Shown in pieces: positions 23,719-34,943 of a stretch of 64,000 nt of DNA (the stretch's first letter is position 1; every line of letters begins with the position of its first letter). Source of the stretch: Pratylenchus scribneri (Eukaryota; Nematoda; Chromadorea; Rhabditida; Pratylenchidae); assembly GCA_030063045.1 (NCBI GenBank), contig JAQSEB010000046.1, positions 806,001 through 870,000 of the forward strand, in the 5' to 3' direction. The translations under genes were made by a program, and so were the position numbers. The notes below the pieces were generated by a model. It did no database searches. It was not told the origin of the DNA and worked only from the letters and a program-made list of their open reading frames with translations.

Positions 23719-25868
23719 TCATTCCTCCTTCAATCCTTCTTTGCCCCGTCCATTTCCATATTTTCTTTTTCCAATTCCCAAAATTGTGGCCTTCACCGTC
23801 ATTATTGCCGTAAATTTGGCCAAAATGGTGGATATAGGCCAGCAAAAACAAAGGAGCACTAATTTGAGTGCGGCACAACCAATTCCATAAAAAAGTGTCA
23901 CAAAAATGATGAAAATGAGGAAAATGTCAATGTTGAGCCGAAATATGAATGAAAGCGTGGGCGAAGATTTTCTTTCTTTAGAATTGGCTGGATTCAATCG
24001 TTGCCGGCGAACAATTGACTCGAAAGCATGTAAAATGTTTTGCATTGGACTGGATGGCCGGGAACGTATTTCCCTGCCTAAATCCTTGGCATTTCGAGTG
24101 AATCTGAAAATTCTGATGAATTTGGCATATTTTCCCCTTCAAATCCTCGCCTCGAATTGCCCAAAACCATTTTGATTGCGCCAATCAACTTTTCGCCATC
24201 CTTCGCCTCATTTTTGCCTATCCAGGTGCCAAAACCTTTCATTTTTACCTTAAATCGCCGAATATCCTGCCAATCATTTTGCCCTTTAAACTTTTTCTAA
24301 ATTTGCCAAATTTTGTCCATAAAGTGGAATGCCAAGGACCGGCACTCCCCAATGCATGGCTTCCATCAAAGAATGAATGCCACCATTTGTGATGAGAAGT
24401 TGGGTTCGAGGATGGGCTAAAATGTTTGAAATAAATATTTTTGGCTGACTCAGAATGGAATGGACCAAGTAATTCATTTTGTGGGAAAAAGGTGGTAATA
24501 TTCAAATTGGGCAATTCCATTGCTAATTTGTCAATTTGGGTGGAATTAAATCCGGATAATGTTAATTTTGGTGAAATTCGCCAAAATATTCGATAATTGG
24601 CCAAATGGCGAAAAGCATAAAGAAATGCACGGACCAACTGAAAAGGGGGAGAGGTGGAGAGAATTTAGGGAAATTGAGAAACTTTTTCCGGCATTGAATT
24701 TGTATTGGCCTGGGTGCCCAATGAAACGAGGATTGTTCCAAATTGGGAATTGGCAATTGATTCATTCCATGGCTAAAAATTGGTTGAAATTTGTTTAAAA
24801 TAAAAGACAAACGGCAAAAAGTGGCCGAATTGAATCAATGTGAATGCCACCAATTGGAAGGAGACGAGATGGACAAAATGAAAAGGAGGGGGATTCAAGC
24901 AGAGGATCAGTATTGGCCAACAACAATTCGGCATTGCCCTAAAGGAATATATTCATGGAATTCAGGATTCAAAAAAGGGGCAAAGACCAAATTGAGTTGA
25001 GGAAAGCCATTTCGGAATTTGCGTCGGAATTCCGGATTTGATTGGAATTGAAGCCAAATTGGATACTCCAATTGACGATAACGTTCGGAAATGGACAAAG
25101 CAATTGAGGGAATTCCACTTTGGGCCAATGATTCACGGGCAAGGGAAAATGAGCGAATGAATCGCCGAAAAATAAAATTGGGAATGGACTGAAATGGACG
25201 ATTGAGTGAATTTTGGATTATTTTAACCAAAAATGATGGAGGAGGGAATATAATTTCTTTCGGTAAATTATCCCACGCAGCACCAGCAGCCACCAAAGTT
25301 TGGTCGGTTAATCCATCCAAATCCACAACAACAAATGGAATGCCCAATGCCATGGCAATTCCCTGTTGGCAGGGATTGCCCGAATAGAGGATGGCCAATT
25401 CCAATTGTTCTTGGGCCAAAATATTCATTAAATTGCTGTTCAACATCTAATTAAAAAATGATTTTCCCTATATAATTGGGATATTACCCTTTGACATGCG
25501 AATACGTGTGCCGCCCAATATGGCTTCATATAAGCTTCCACTTCATAATTTTCTCTCCAAGGAACATCCTCTCCAACCCTCTCCAATGGAACAAAAAGCC
25601 TTTGGGGCAAAACATCCTTCAGCACTTTTTCATGAACCAAATGAAGAAGGGGTTTGACCAATTGAGGCTCTTCCGGAATCAAAATTGATTTCACTGTCAC
25701 AACTTTATGGCCTCGACGTGCCAATTCTTGGGCCAAAAATTCAAATGTGTTTCTTTCGAATTGATTGGTGCCAATGAGGAAAAGGAGGAAATTTATTGAA
25801 CAAATTGGACAGGCAAAAATGAAAAGAAACAAAAATGGAATAACATTTTTAGGATTTTTGTTCATCAT
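23719..25868 (-). CDS. UDP-glucuronosyltransferase (UGT)
   Basis: ER membrane enzyme that conjugates small lipophilic compounds with sugar. It starts with a signal peptide (PFLFLFIFACPICSINFLLF), followed by FEFLAQELARRGHKV. The acceptor-binding half includes ALGIPFVVVDLDGL. The donor half has FGTILVSLGTQANTNSMPEK and the UGT signature AHPRTQLLITNGGIHSLME then GVPVLGIPLYGQNLANLEKV. In the signature, His-Gly-Gly is changed to Asn-Gly-Gly, and the usual Asp-Gln is Gly-Gln. One membrane span near the C-terminus (IFLIFIIFVTLFYGIGCAAL) is followed by a basic tail with KKRKYG-like character. About eight exons, several joined by introns that rescue the frame. Stop at 23719-23721. Detoxification is the usual role. 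The N/G substitutions at donor-site residues may alter activity. Confidence 0.9.
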
Positions 25869-26528
25869 TTAGTCCTAAAAGTGGGCAGTGTGATCGCTCC
25901 GATTGGTCACGTCTAGAGTATAGTCCACAAAATCAATATAAAAAGAGGTAAAATAAATAAATGCATTCGCGCAAAAAGGTCAAATAGTCGACAAAGGAGG
26001 CTGGGAATGAGAAATAAAAAATTGACACACTTTAATGGTATATTTTCCACAAAAATATTCAATAAAATAAATAATAAATAATTGCTTATTAAAAACTAAT
26101 CGATAATTTTTTCCTACTGTACCTTGAATATTTCAAATAAATGACAATTCGCATTTTTGGCATTTTATTAATATCAAAAAATGACATAAAATTCCATTAC
26201 AGACTCACTCGTCATCGCTCATCGTCAGTCGTCATCGTCACTCCCATTCCCATCTCCCATTCCCATTTCTAAATTTCATTTTCATTCCGAAATTTCAATC
26301 TACTATTCATTTGCCCCGATCCCAACAAAAACACTCAACAAATATATCGACATTATAATAAACTAGCCTATAAATTAAGTACACTTATTATTAGAAAACT
26401 TAAGGTCATTTTTTCCTGATTTTTGTGAATGCTATTTTTCATCAACTTCCAATTTTTCAGCGAAACATAAGATAAAACGATTTATCAGCTCTCTAAAAGC
26501 ACTTCAATCTTCTCTATTATAATCAAAA
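25869..26528. promoter_or_regulatory. Divergent intergenic region with a CATCGTC-rich patch
   Basis: 660 bp between the UGT (minus) and a basic unknown protein (plus). Near 26204-26245 the sequence reads as imperfect repeats of CGTCATCG/TCATCGTCAG, followed by CCCATTCCCATCTCCCATTC repeats. No TATA element is clear. Confidence 0.4.
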
Positions 26529-27370
26529 ATGTTCGAAGTTGCACAACGCAAAGGAGTACGTCGACCGCGCCAAAAGCCTAATCGTCGCAATGGAAGAAGG
26601 AGCAACAATAACAGATCGGAGATGTCTCATTCGCCAGCTCGTCATCAACCGTCGATGCACGTTCCGACAATTAAACAGGTTTGGTTCTTTGAAGATTAAC
26701 CTCTCATCAGTCTAGGATCCAGTAAATAGAGAATAGAGCTCAATTTGCACAACTTTTATTAGATAGAATAGACCATTGAATGAAGTTCCTAAAACACGCC
26801 ATAACTAATTTCTTTAAATTTAAAGAATCAACTCGGCAGTTGCAGTGCAAGCAGTCAATGTGGTATCGTCTCGAACCCGGATCAACAGCAACAACTGAAT
26901 CCACTTGTCGCCAAACTTCTGCGCGGAGAGTCACTTACACCACAGCGGAGCCCAAATTCAGTTAGTTTCGGAGAATTTTCAAATAAAAGATATTTAATTT
27001 TGCAGCTTGATCGCATCTTCAATGAAACCAAAGGGCCGGATCATTACCGAGAGCAAATTCAGGTTTAAGGATTTAAAATTAATCAATAAAATGTTATTTG
27101 ATTCTTTTAGATTTGCGTGGCCAATCCCGGTCGTTTCCTGGCCAGTTGGAATTTGTTGGTCACACTCTTTGGCGAGGTTCCATAATTATTAATTCATTTT
27201 ATTCACGAATTATTTTGACCAATCATCTTCAGGTTCGTCTCTACGACTATATTCACAAATGTTCGTGGACTGAGCACGAACTGAAGCAATTTGTCATCAA
27301 GGAGGAACTGCTGGAGGACGAAATGATGAACGGCAATAATCATCACAAAAGATTTGCCATGGACTCATGA
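26529..27370 (+). CDS. Unrecognised basic protein
   Basis: Five exons give about 190 residues. The N-terminus is Arg-rich (RKGVRRPRQKPNRRNGRRS), suggesting RNA binding or a nuclear signal. The middle is Ser/Gln-rich. The C-terminal half looks folded (LDRIFNETKGPDHYREQIQ, CVANPGRFLASWNLLVTLF, VRLYDYIHKCSWTEHELKQF) and ends with an acidic/His tail (FAMDS, stop at 27368-27370). All junctions keep frame with GT-AG introns. I do not recognise the family. It is followed 365 bp later by an F-box gene on the same strand and may be the first gene of the operon-like run. Confidence 0.65.
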
Positions 27371-27735
27371 AGGAAGGAGAAAGAAGATGGATGGATGTGT
27401 TCTGCAGCGAAGAAATATTTTTTTATGAAAGGACATTCAGTCCAGTTATATTCCCTCCTAAACAATTTTTTTTCTATTTATTTTTGTTGACCTCCCTCAA
27501 TTTTTTTTGTTGTTTTCTTATTTAAATTTAAAAAAAACATTCAAGACAATTTATTTTATGGTTAAAAAATAGATTTTGTTGGAAATAAATTATTAAAAAT
27601 GAATTTTTGTCATCTTTTATTCTACTAAATTACTTTTCAAATTTTGTGATTTGTACTTGATATTTAAATCATTTCAGCAAAGGCCAGCAGTATCCAACCA
27701 ATATAATACATTTGCTTGTAACATTTTGATTACAA
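27371..27735. other. 3' UTR/intergenic spacer
   Basis: AT-rich sequence with several TTTATTTT and AATAAA-like words (GAAATAAAT near 27582). A candidate acceptor (AAATCATTTCAG ending at 27677) lies 58 bp before the F-box ATG. No other element is seen. Confidence 0.5.
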
Positions 27736-29274
27736 ATGAATCAATATTTAAAAAGCCAAAATGAAGAATGCGAGTTAAAACAATCATCAAGTAAAGCGGA
27801 GGATGTGGATATGGAGGATGCATCAGCCGAACTTGAATTTGTATATTTTGACCAAATAAATAATTATTATAAAAAATATACATTAAGGGAGATGAGGGAT
27901 TTATTGTTCCAATTAATGCGGTGATCAAAATTTTTTGTTATATCCGAGAAGATGATTTGGAAAATTGCAAACTTGTTTGCAAAACATGGAAAAATGTGAT
28001 CGATTATGCGGACAAGCAATTGCCAAAACGGAGAATTGATGCATTAATTCTTTCCACGGCACGAGAATATTCCATGTGCATTTATAATGAAGATAAAAAG
28101 AGACGTTTCTGCTATAAGAAATATTTTCCTGAACGGTAAAATAAATATCATAATTTATTTTATAATTATTTTTTAATTTAAAGTGACATTGAAGAAATTG
28201 AAAAGAAGAAACATGGCAAAGAAACTTTCGATGTAATGCAATTCCGGTTTCCATGTGGGGCTCCATATCCTCGTATTTCGGCTAGAATGAACTTTGAAGC
28301 ACCGGATAATTTACATCATGATATTTGCAAAAGTAATTTATTTAATTATAATTTGAATTAATTTATTAAAAATATTTTAAAGATATCCATCCAATGACCT
28401 ATCGCCGTAATGTGAATTATTGCAAGAAATTATTTACCCCTCCTCTCATTTACTATGAAAGACTCAAAAAGATGCTTCATAGAAGTGGTAAATTAATAAA
28501 TTATTTTTTTAATTATATTTTTGTGATTATTTTAGAAATTAAACGATTAATATTCCATGGATTCACATTCACAAGTTTATTTGTTGAGAAAATATTCGAA
28601 TATGTGAATGAGCCTTTCTCCAAAATTGATGAACTTATTCTACATGGTATATTCGTTTCATTTTTATTTAAATCCATTTTAGGCTGCAATCTTCGTTATT
28701 TGACCCCTCAAACTTTTCATTCTCTTTTGGATGGATTTCATGCAAATGCTTATTTCATCCAAAAATCCCGTTTTTGTTTGCCAGCTCATATTAGCCCATC
28801 TTTATTCGAAAAACCATCCATTTTATTGTAAGTCAATTTATTGTTTAAAATATGAAATATTTTATTCATTCATTCATTGTCAGAGCAAGGATTATTTGCG
28901 TGGACTATGCATTTGAACGCCACACCGGTGCACCAATTATATTTCCATTCGACGATGAATTCATTTTGAAATATGCAAAATTGATTTTAAATGTCGGCCA
29001 AGTAGAGCGACAATTTTTGGGCATTGGCCTTTCTCGGGTGACACAAAAGGCCGTTGCACCGTATGAACGGGTCAGTTCTTTTTTTATAATTAATTATTTA
29101 AATTTATTTTAAATTTAGTTGGCTTTACAATCAAATTCGCAATTTCATCAAAAACCATTTATGATGATGGAAACAAACCAAAATAAGCACCGCCAAGAAG
29201 AAGAACATTTGAATATGCGATGGCTCTATAAAATATTACTTTTTGGTGAAATCCGTTGTATTTTGCCTAATTAA
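27736..29274 (+). CDS. F-box protein, nematode type
   Basis: Putative substrate adaptor of an SCF ubiquitin ligase. An acidic N-terminus (VDMEDASAELEF) is spliced by a 47-bp intron to the F-box itself (PINAVIKIFCYIREDDLENC, then KLVCKTWKNVID). The naive reading of this region ends in a stop because that intron must be removed. The rest resembles the C-terminal half of worm F-box proteins (RISARMNFEAPDNLHH, KRLIFHGFTFTSLFVEKIF, IDELILHGCNLRYLTPQTF) and ends LFGEIRCILPN (stop 29272-29274). About seven short exons. Such genes are expanded in nematodes; no specific partner can be named. Confidence 0.85.
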
Positions 29275-29449
29275 ATTGGCCACATTTAATTTATGAATTA
29301 TGCTTAATTAATGATATTTCATTTCATAATTTTGCTCAATTCAATAAATATTATTTTAATTTAATTAATAATAAATTGGCTTATTAAAATGCCCAATTAT
29401 ATTTGATATTATTTAATTGTTCATTAAATTTGTTGCCTTAATTTTTTCA

Positions 29450-29450
29450 G
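29450..29450 (+). other. Candidate trans-splice acceptor, TFIIA gene
   Basis: AATTTTTTCAG ends at 29450, 17 bp before the ATG, with no upstream coding exon to pair with. Typical of spliced-leader addition. Confidence 0.5.
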
Positions 29451-29467
29451 AACATTTATTTTGGCTT

Positions 29468-30815
29468 TGATGAGCGTTTTTGGAATTGTAAGTTTTATAA
29501 ATAAAATAAAATGAGGAAATAATTATTAAAAATATAAATTAAATTAATCAAAAAAGTGATTGAAATTAATTTTTTCAATTTTAATGGACTAATAATATTT
29601 ATTTTTCAAGGAGGACATTTACGAAGGAGTAATCAAAGATGTTTTGGAACAGACGCGGGAAATATTTTTGGACGAAGGCGTCGATATTGATGTGATGAAA
29701 ACGCTGAAAGAAGTTAAAAATAATAATTAAAAATAACCGAAAAATACTTTTTAGTCGTGGGAGGAGAAGATAACTGAAAGTGGAGTCTTAAAAGTTGAAC
29801 AACCACAAAAAGTGAAAAAATCGAAGCCAAAAGTTTCTATTTAAATATTTAAATAATTAAATATTTTTTGAAGGTTCCCTCAATTCCCATTGAACTTCCA
29901 CCTTTGCCTGCACAAATTCAGCCAATTGACCATTCTTCACAGAATCAAAAGGTGGTCTCGGTTGGTTATAAAAATTGAAAATAAATTTAATTTAAAATTT
30001 ATAGCAAATTGATGGAAATAAATTGCCATTGCCATCCTATCATCGAATTTCGGGTGTTCCGTAAGCTAAAAATTGAATTAAAATGTCGTAAAATATTTAT
30101 TTAAGATATATTGTGAAAGTCAATCAACAAGAAAATGAAGAAGATATTCATTCTGGTTTATAATTAAATATTTACAAATTAAAATATAATATTTAGGGGA
30201 AACCCAAAAGAAGAGCAGAGTGAGGAAACGTCGAATCCCACAATTGGATGGCGGCGGAGTTGGAATGACGGACAGGTTGGGTGGTCTCCTGTCTCCTCTC
30301 CTCAAATAATTTATAAATTACATTTTTAGTTCATCAGAAGAAGAAGAGGAAGAAGAACAAACCGAGAAAATTCCAATAAAAAAGGAAGAGGTGGAGGAGG
30401 AAAATGATCATCCAAATGGAAATGAAGAGGAGGAACCGCTGAATTCGGATGATGATCTTCAAAGTGAAGATGAGGGAGAGGAGACGGTTTTTGAATCGGA
30501 AAATGTATATTAAATTATAAATATTTAATTAATTAAAATTTTAGGTGGTCGTTTGCCAATACCAGAAGGCAAGTTTTTTAAATATTTATTCCATGGATTA
30601 AATTTACAAGAGGATTATTAGGATAAAGTGGATTATTATTAAATTATAATTTATTTTAGATCCTTCGAAAACGCCCGAATAAATGGAAATTCGAATTCAA
30701 AGATGGGGTTTGATGATAAATCCAATTATTTTTATTTATTAATTATTTTTAGATAATGCATATTAATGGCAAGGATCATTGCTTCCATAAATTGGTTGGA
30801 GAGGCAGAATTTTAG
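29468..30815 (+). CDS. Transcription initiation factor IIA large (alpha/beta) subunit
   Basis: Basal RNA polymerase II factor that stabilises TBP on DNA. The N-terminal four-helix part reads IYEGVIKDVLEQTREIFLDE then GVDIDVMKTLKESWEEKI, as in all TFIIA alpha chains. A Pro/Gln-rich linker follows, then a long acidic stretch (EEEEEEEQTEK ... DDDLQSEDEGEE), and the beta-barrel beta chain VVVCQYQKILRKRPNKWKFE then FKDGIMHINGKDHCFHKLVG, ending EAEF. About nine small exons. Length is normal. It lies 193 bp after the F-box gene and 232 bp before RCL1 on the same strand. Confidence 0.95.
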
Positions 30816-31045
30816 AGGATAAATAATTTTGACCTGATGAGAATATGAGCCTTAAAATACAATTTGCATCTCAATCAATATATTTTATTTTGAATTTTGG
30901 ATCTCTTCATTCAATTTTGATTAAATAAATAAATTATATAAAATTATTGATTTATTAAAAATAATGATTAATGTGGTCAAATTATATTTTATTTATTTTT
31001 TTTTTTTGAATTAATTCATTTTATTTTACGTCATTATTAAATTTT

Positions 31046-31047
31046 AG
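31046..31047 (+). other. Candidate trans-splice acceptor directly at the RCL1 ATG
   Basis: ATTAAATTTTAG is followed at once by ATG at 31048, leaving no 5' UTR unless a leader is added. Strong sign of spliced-leader processing. Confidence 0.65.
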
Positions 31048-32454
31048 ATGGAAGAAATTCATTTAGAGGGTTGCAACTTTTTCCGTCAAAATATTATTTA
31101 TTCATTGTTGAGCGGATGCACAATTAAAATCGAAAATATTCGTAAATATGACGAACCACCCGGACTTAGGGGTTTCGAACGCAAATTCCTTTCCGCAATT
31201 GACCAAATCACAAATGGAACAACCGAAATTCGAATTAATAAATCAGGTTGAAATAATAAAATTAAAATTATTTTAAATTTATTTTAAGGTACTCATTTAC
31301 AAATGAAGCCAGGAATATTGAATGGAAATGAAATTGAAGTGGATTGTGGCATCGAACGATGCATTAGTTATTTTATGGAACCATTAATGTTGATTGCACC
31401 ATTTTGCAAATATCCACTGAATTTACGGCTAAAAGGAATTACAAATGCGCCAAATGAATTGAGTGTGGATGCGTTGAATACAATTTGGCTTCCTTTATTC
31501 TCTCGTTTTGTTTTGGCCGACATTAACCCATCAATTAAGGTAAAATGACAAATTTAATTTTTGTTTTAAAATTTAGATCAATGCCAGAGGATTTTTCCCT
31601 GATGGCGGTGGAAATGTCACATTTACAAGTCCAATTAAGAGGAATTTACGCGCAGTCCAGTGCATTAAACCAGGGAAAATATGTAAAATTCGTGGTTTTG
31701 CATATGTCAGTAAAGTGTCCCCGTCAATTGCTTCCAGAATGGTTTAAATTTATTTAAATAAAATAATATTAAATATTGATTTAAAGATTGAAGGTGCAAA
31801 GAAAATGTTACATGGCTATATAGCCGATGTTTATATAACAATTGACCAAAGGAAGGGACAACAAGGCGGACTGTGAGTATCAATTAATAAATGTTCAATT
31901 AATAATTTTATTTATTTAGCTCACCTGGTTTTGGAATATTTATTTTTGCCGAAACAACCGAAGGTGTTTTCTATCATGGAGAGGCGATGTCTCACCCGAA
32001 AGGATCAAATGAACAAAAAATACCGGAAGAAGTTGGACAAATGGCGGCAAAGAGGCTATTATCAGAAATTTATAAGGTTTCAAAAATTGGATGAAAGCCA
32101 AAATTAATTTAATTCAAATAGGGTGGATGCACTGATTCTTCGGCACAATCATTGGCCGCAACATTTATGACTTTATGCGACAAAGATGTCTCTAAATTCC
32201 TTCTCGGACCTCTGACAATTTATTGGTTTATTTTTTTAAAATTTAATTCAATTTTGATCAATTTCATTCACAGTGTTCACACTTTACGAAATTTGAAATT
32301 ATTTTTCAATCATTCATTCAAATTGGACGAATTTTGGAAAATTGAAAATGAAGTGAATGGAGGAAAAAAGAAATTGCAGACAGGAAGTGAAGATAAATGC
32401 TTGTTGACTTGTACCGGAATTGGATATTATAATATTAACAAAAATATACTCTAA
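31048..32454 (+). CDS. RNA 3'-terminal phosphate cyclase-like protein RCL1
   Basis: Nucleolar protein of the small-subunit processome, working with BMS1 in 18S rRNA maturation (A2 cleavage). Conserved blocks run the full length: LRGFERKFLSAIDQITNG; THLQMKPGILNGNEIEVDCG; KYPLNLRLKGITNAPNELSV; RGFFPDGGGNVTF; SPGFGIFIFAETTEG; GGCTDSSAQSLAATFMTLC then SKFLLGPLTIY; and LLTCTGIGYYNINKNIL. Like other RCL1 proteins it lacks the catalytic His of true cyclases: the position near the C-terminus does not carry it. About seven exons. It lies within the tightly packed plus-strand run (232 bp after TFIIA, 154 bp before RNASEH2C). Confidence 0.95.
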
Positions 32455-32604
32455 AATTAAAATGTATTAATTGTTTTTTGTTGTTGTTTTAAAATATTTT
32501 AAAATATGAAATTAAAATTTGAATGTGCAAAAATTATTGGTTAACCAATCCAAATTAATCTATTTTATTTGTTTCATTATTCGTATTATTTAATTAATTA
32601 TTAT

Positions 32605-32606
32605 AG
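32605..32606 (+). other. Candidate trans-splice acceptor, RNASEH2C gene
   Basis: AATTAATTATTATAG ends 2 bp before the ATG at 32609. Position and sequence fit spliced-leader addition. Confidence 0.55.
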
Positions 32607-32608
32607 AA

Positions 32609-33118
32609 ATGGATTCTTCTAAGCCAATACCAATAGCACCAACAGCAGCAACACCGATTGCTTCCATTCAAAATGAATCACAAATTCCACCTTCTGCTGA
32701 TCAAAATATCAGCCAATCCTCTTTCCATTTAATGCCTTGCCACATCCATTACACCGGACCGGCTCAATTATCCGCTTTTTTCAAATCCGAAATTATCAAT
32801 AAAGATCTCACGAAAATTGCTGCCTTTCAAGGTTATCCACTTTTGGGAAACAAAATACAACTGCCAAATGAATATCAATTTTACGCAATAAGTGAAGAAG
32901 AGAAATTGAAGGAAAATGAAACCAATGAAGGTTAAAATAAAAATTTATATACAAATTAAATAAAATAAATTTTAGATAAATCGAATAAAATGTTCAAAAT
33001 CAAATCGGCCAGTTCTTCATTGGATGTTTGGGAATATGATGAATTGGATGAAATTAACAAAAAGCATTTCAAAGATGCATTGAATATTTTACAAATCACT
33101 CATGATCTTGCCTCATAA
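32609..33118 (+). CDS. Ribonuclease H2 subunit C
   Basis: Non-catalytic subunit of RNase H2, which removes ribonucleotides from DNA and RNA/DNA hybrids. Two exons, about 155 residues. After a Pro/Thr/Ser-rich N-terminus come LMPCHIHYTGPAQLSAFFKS, FQGYPLLGNKIQLPNEYQFY and the C-terminal SSSLDVWEYDELD, matching the order in animal RNASEH2C (LPC..., GR.L.G..V.LP.GY, F..WG.E). It ends ITHDLAS. The subunit is small and diverges quickly, so the call rests on these three blocks. It lies between RCL1 and torsin with 154 and 123 bp gaps. Confidence 0.85.
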
Positions 33119-33234
33119 TTTTTGAATAAAATATGATTTAATTATTTGTGTTTTGAGATTATTTGTTTTTGTTGTAATATTTTACAATTATATATCATTG
33201 AATAATTCTTAACCAATTATTTATATTTCTATTC

Positions 33235-33236
33235 AG
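33235..33236 (+). other. Candidate trans-splice acceptor, torsin gene
   Basis: ATATTTCTATTCAG ends 5 bp before the ATG at 33242, in a 123-bp gap after RNASEH2C. Confidence 0.55.
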
Positions 33237-33241
33237 AGAAA

Positions 33242-34623
33242 ATGTTTAAAAAAAGAAAATATTTTTTATTGGCTTCCTTAATTTTTATCTTCCGAATTAA
33301 TGCCGAAATAATTTCTTTAACTGTTGGTGCCGGTGCATTTGGAGCTCTCGGATTTTTTCTTGGCGATATTGGTGGCATTTTCAGCTACGCCAAATGCAAA
33401 TGTATTTTTAATTTATTTAATTGAATATTTTCTCATTTAAGTTTATGAATGTTGCAGAGATCCTTGGCTCAACAAAGACATTGCATTGAGTATAAATTTT
33501 TAATTTATTCTCCACTAATTTTAATTAAGAATTGGAACTTGATATGAATGAACGACTCTACGGCCAACATATAGCACAAAAGACTGTCATAAATGCAATA
33601 AGGGCGCACATCACAAAAGAGTAAAATTTAATTAAAATATTCGAATAATATTTAAATAATTTATTAAAGCAATCCGAATAAAGCATTAGTCCTATCTTTC
33701 CATGGATGGAGTGGTTCTGGCAAAAATTATTTGACAAAAATGATCGCCAAAGCAATTTATAAGAAAGAAATGAGAAGTAAATTTGTGCATTTTTTCATCT
33801 CCACTTTGCATTTTCCCAATCCTGATGAAATACAAAAATATAAAGTTTGTCCAAATTTTTTAATTTCAATTTTCTATTTTTTTATGATCTTTTGCCCAAA
33901 TGGATTCAGGGGAATTTAACCAAATGTGAGCGATCTTTGTTTATATTTGATGAAATTGACAAACTTCCAATTCAATTGATTGATACAATTGTCCCATTTG
34001 TTGATTTTTATGACCAAATTAATGGAGTCGATTCAAGGAACAGCATTTTTATATTTTTGAGGTACAACCAACAACCATATCAATAGAGAATTTAAATAAT
34101 TAATTATTTTAGTAATGGTGGATCAAATATGATTGCCCAACGAACATTGGAATATTACAATAGAGGTCAAACGAGGGAGGAAATTACACTCAAAGAATTG
34201 GAAGAATTGACGCAATTAAGTGCATTTAATGAAGGTAAAATAAATATTAATTAATAATTTAATTATTATTTTAAGGTGAAGGCGGTTTAAAATCAAGTCG
34301 GTTGATTAGCAAACATTTGGTCGACTATTTTGTGCCATTCCTTCCAATGGAAAGAAAACATGTGATGTTGTGTTTCAAGGATTATCTTCGCTCAAGAAAT
34401 TTCAATAATTATACACCCGAACAATTGGAGCGTTTGGTCGACTCACTTCAGGTCATTATTTAATTATGGATAAAATTAAAATGATTTAATTTTCTAGTAT
34501 TTCCCAAAAAATACGCCAATTTTCTCCACTTCCGGATGCAAACAAGTTGAAAAGAAAGCCGACTTTTTACTCGCTGATATTATCCGAGAATCGCATCTTC
34601 ACCAATTAGATGATGAATTATAA
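33242..34623 (+). CDS. Torsin-family AAA+ ATPase (OOC-5/TOR-like)
   Basis: ER-lumen and nuclear-envelope ATPase. It starts with a signal peptide (YFLLASLIFIFRINAEIISL) and a Gly-rich hydrophobic segment, then small exons joined in frame (KYPWLNKDIALKLELDMNER; LYGQHIAQKTVINAIRAHI). Walker A is of the torsin type (SFHGWSGSGKN, with Asn after the Lys). Walker B reads SLFIFDEIDKLP. The rest includes MRSKFVHFFISTLHFPNPDE, SNGGSNMIAQ, the sensor-2-like torsin motif STSGCKQVEKK with its conserved Cys, and a C-terminus ending LHQLDDEL. That final Glu-Leu recalls but is not a canonical KDEL retention signal. About eight exons; stop at 34621-34623. It is the last gene of the plus-strand run and is convergent with the NADAR gene. 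Confidence 0.93.
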
Positions 34624-34943
34624 AAGTACAACTATTCTTATTTTTGATTTTTCATATTTTTGCGGGTTTTTTTTCTTATTTTTCCTAATATTCGATAAAT
34701 TAAACAGGCAGGAAACTAAAATGACAAATATATTGAAAAAATTGTTTAATTGTATAAAATTGAATGAATTTGATGTTCTTTTGATTTAGAGAAGAGGAGC
34801 CCAAAAAATAGTGGAATAAATAAGATAGGATTGTTTGGGGTGGGGATGTGGGATGATTTTCATTTTGCAAAATTAAAAAATGGAGGAAAATAAAAAGCAG
34901 AGGAAACTTCATTTCTTTTTAACTTTTCTTCTTCATTGTTCAT
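34624..34943. other. Convergent 3' spacer, nothing recognised
   Basis: 320 bp of AT-rich sequence between the torsin stop and the NADAR-gene stop. No structure was seen beyond T-runs expected near poly(A) sites on both strands. Confidence 0.5.
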
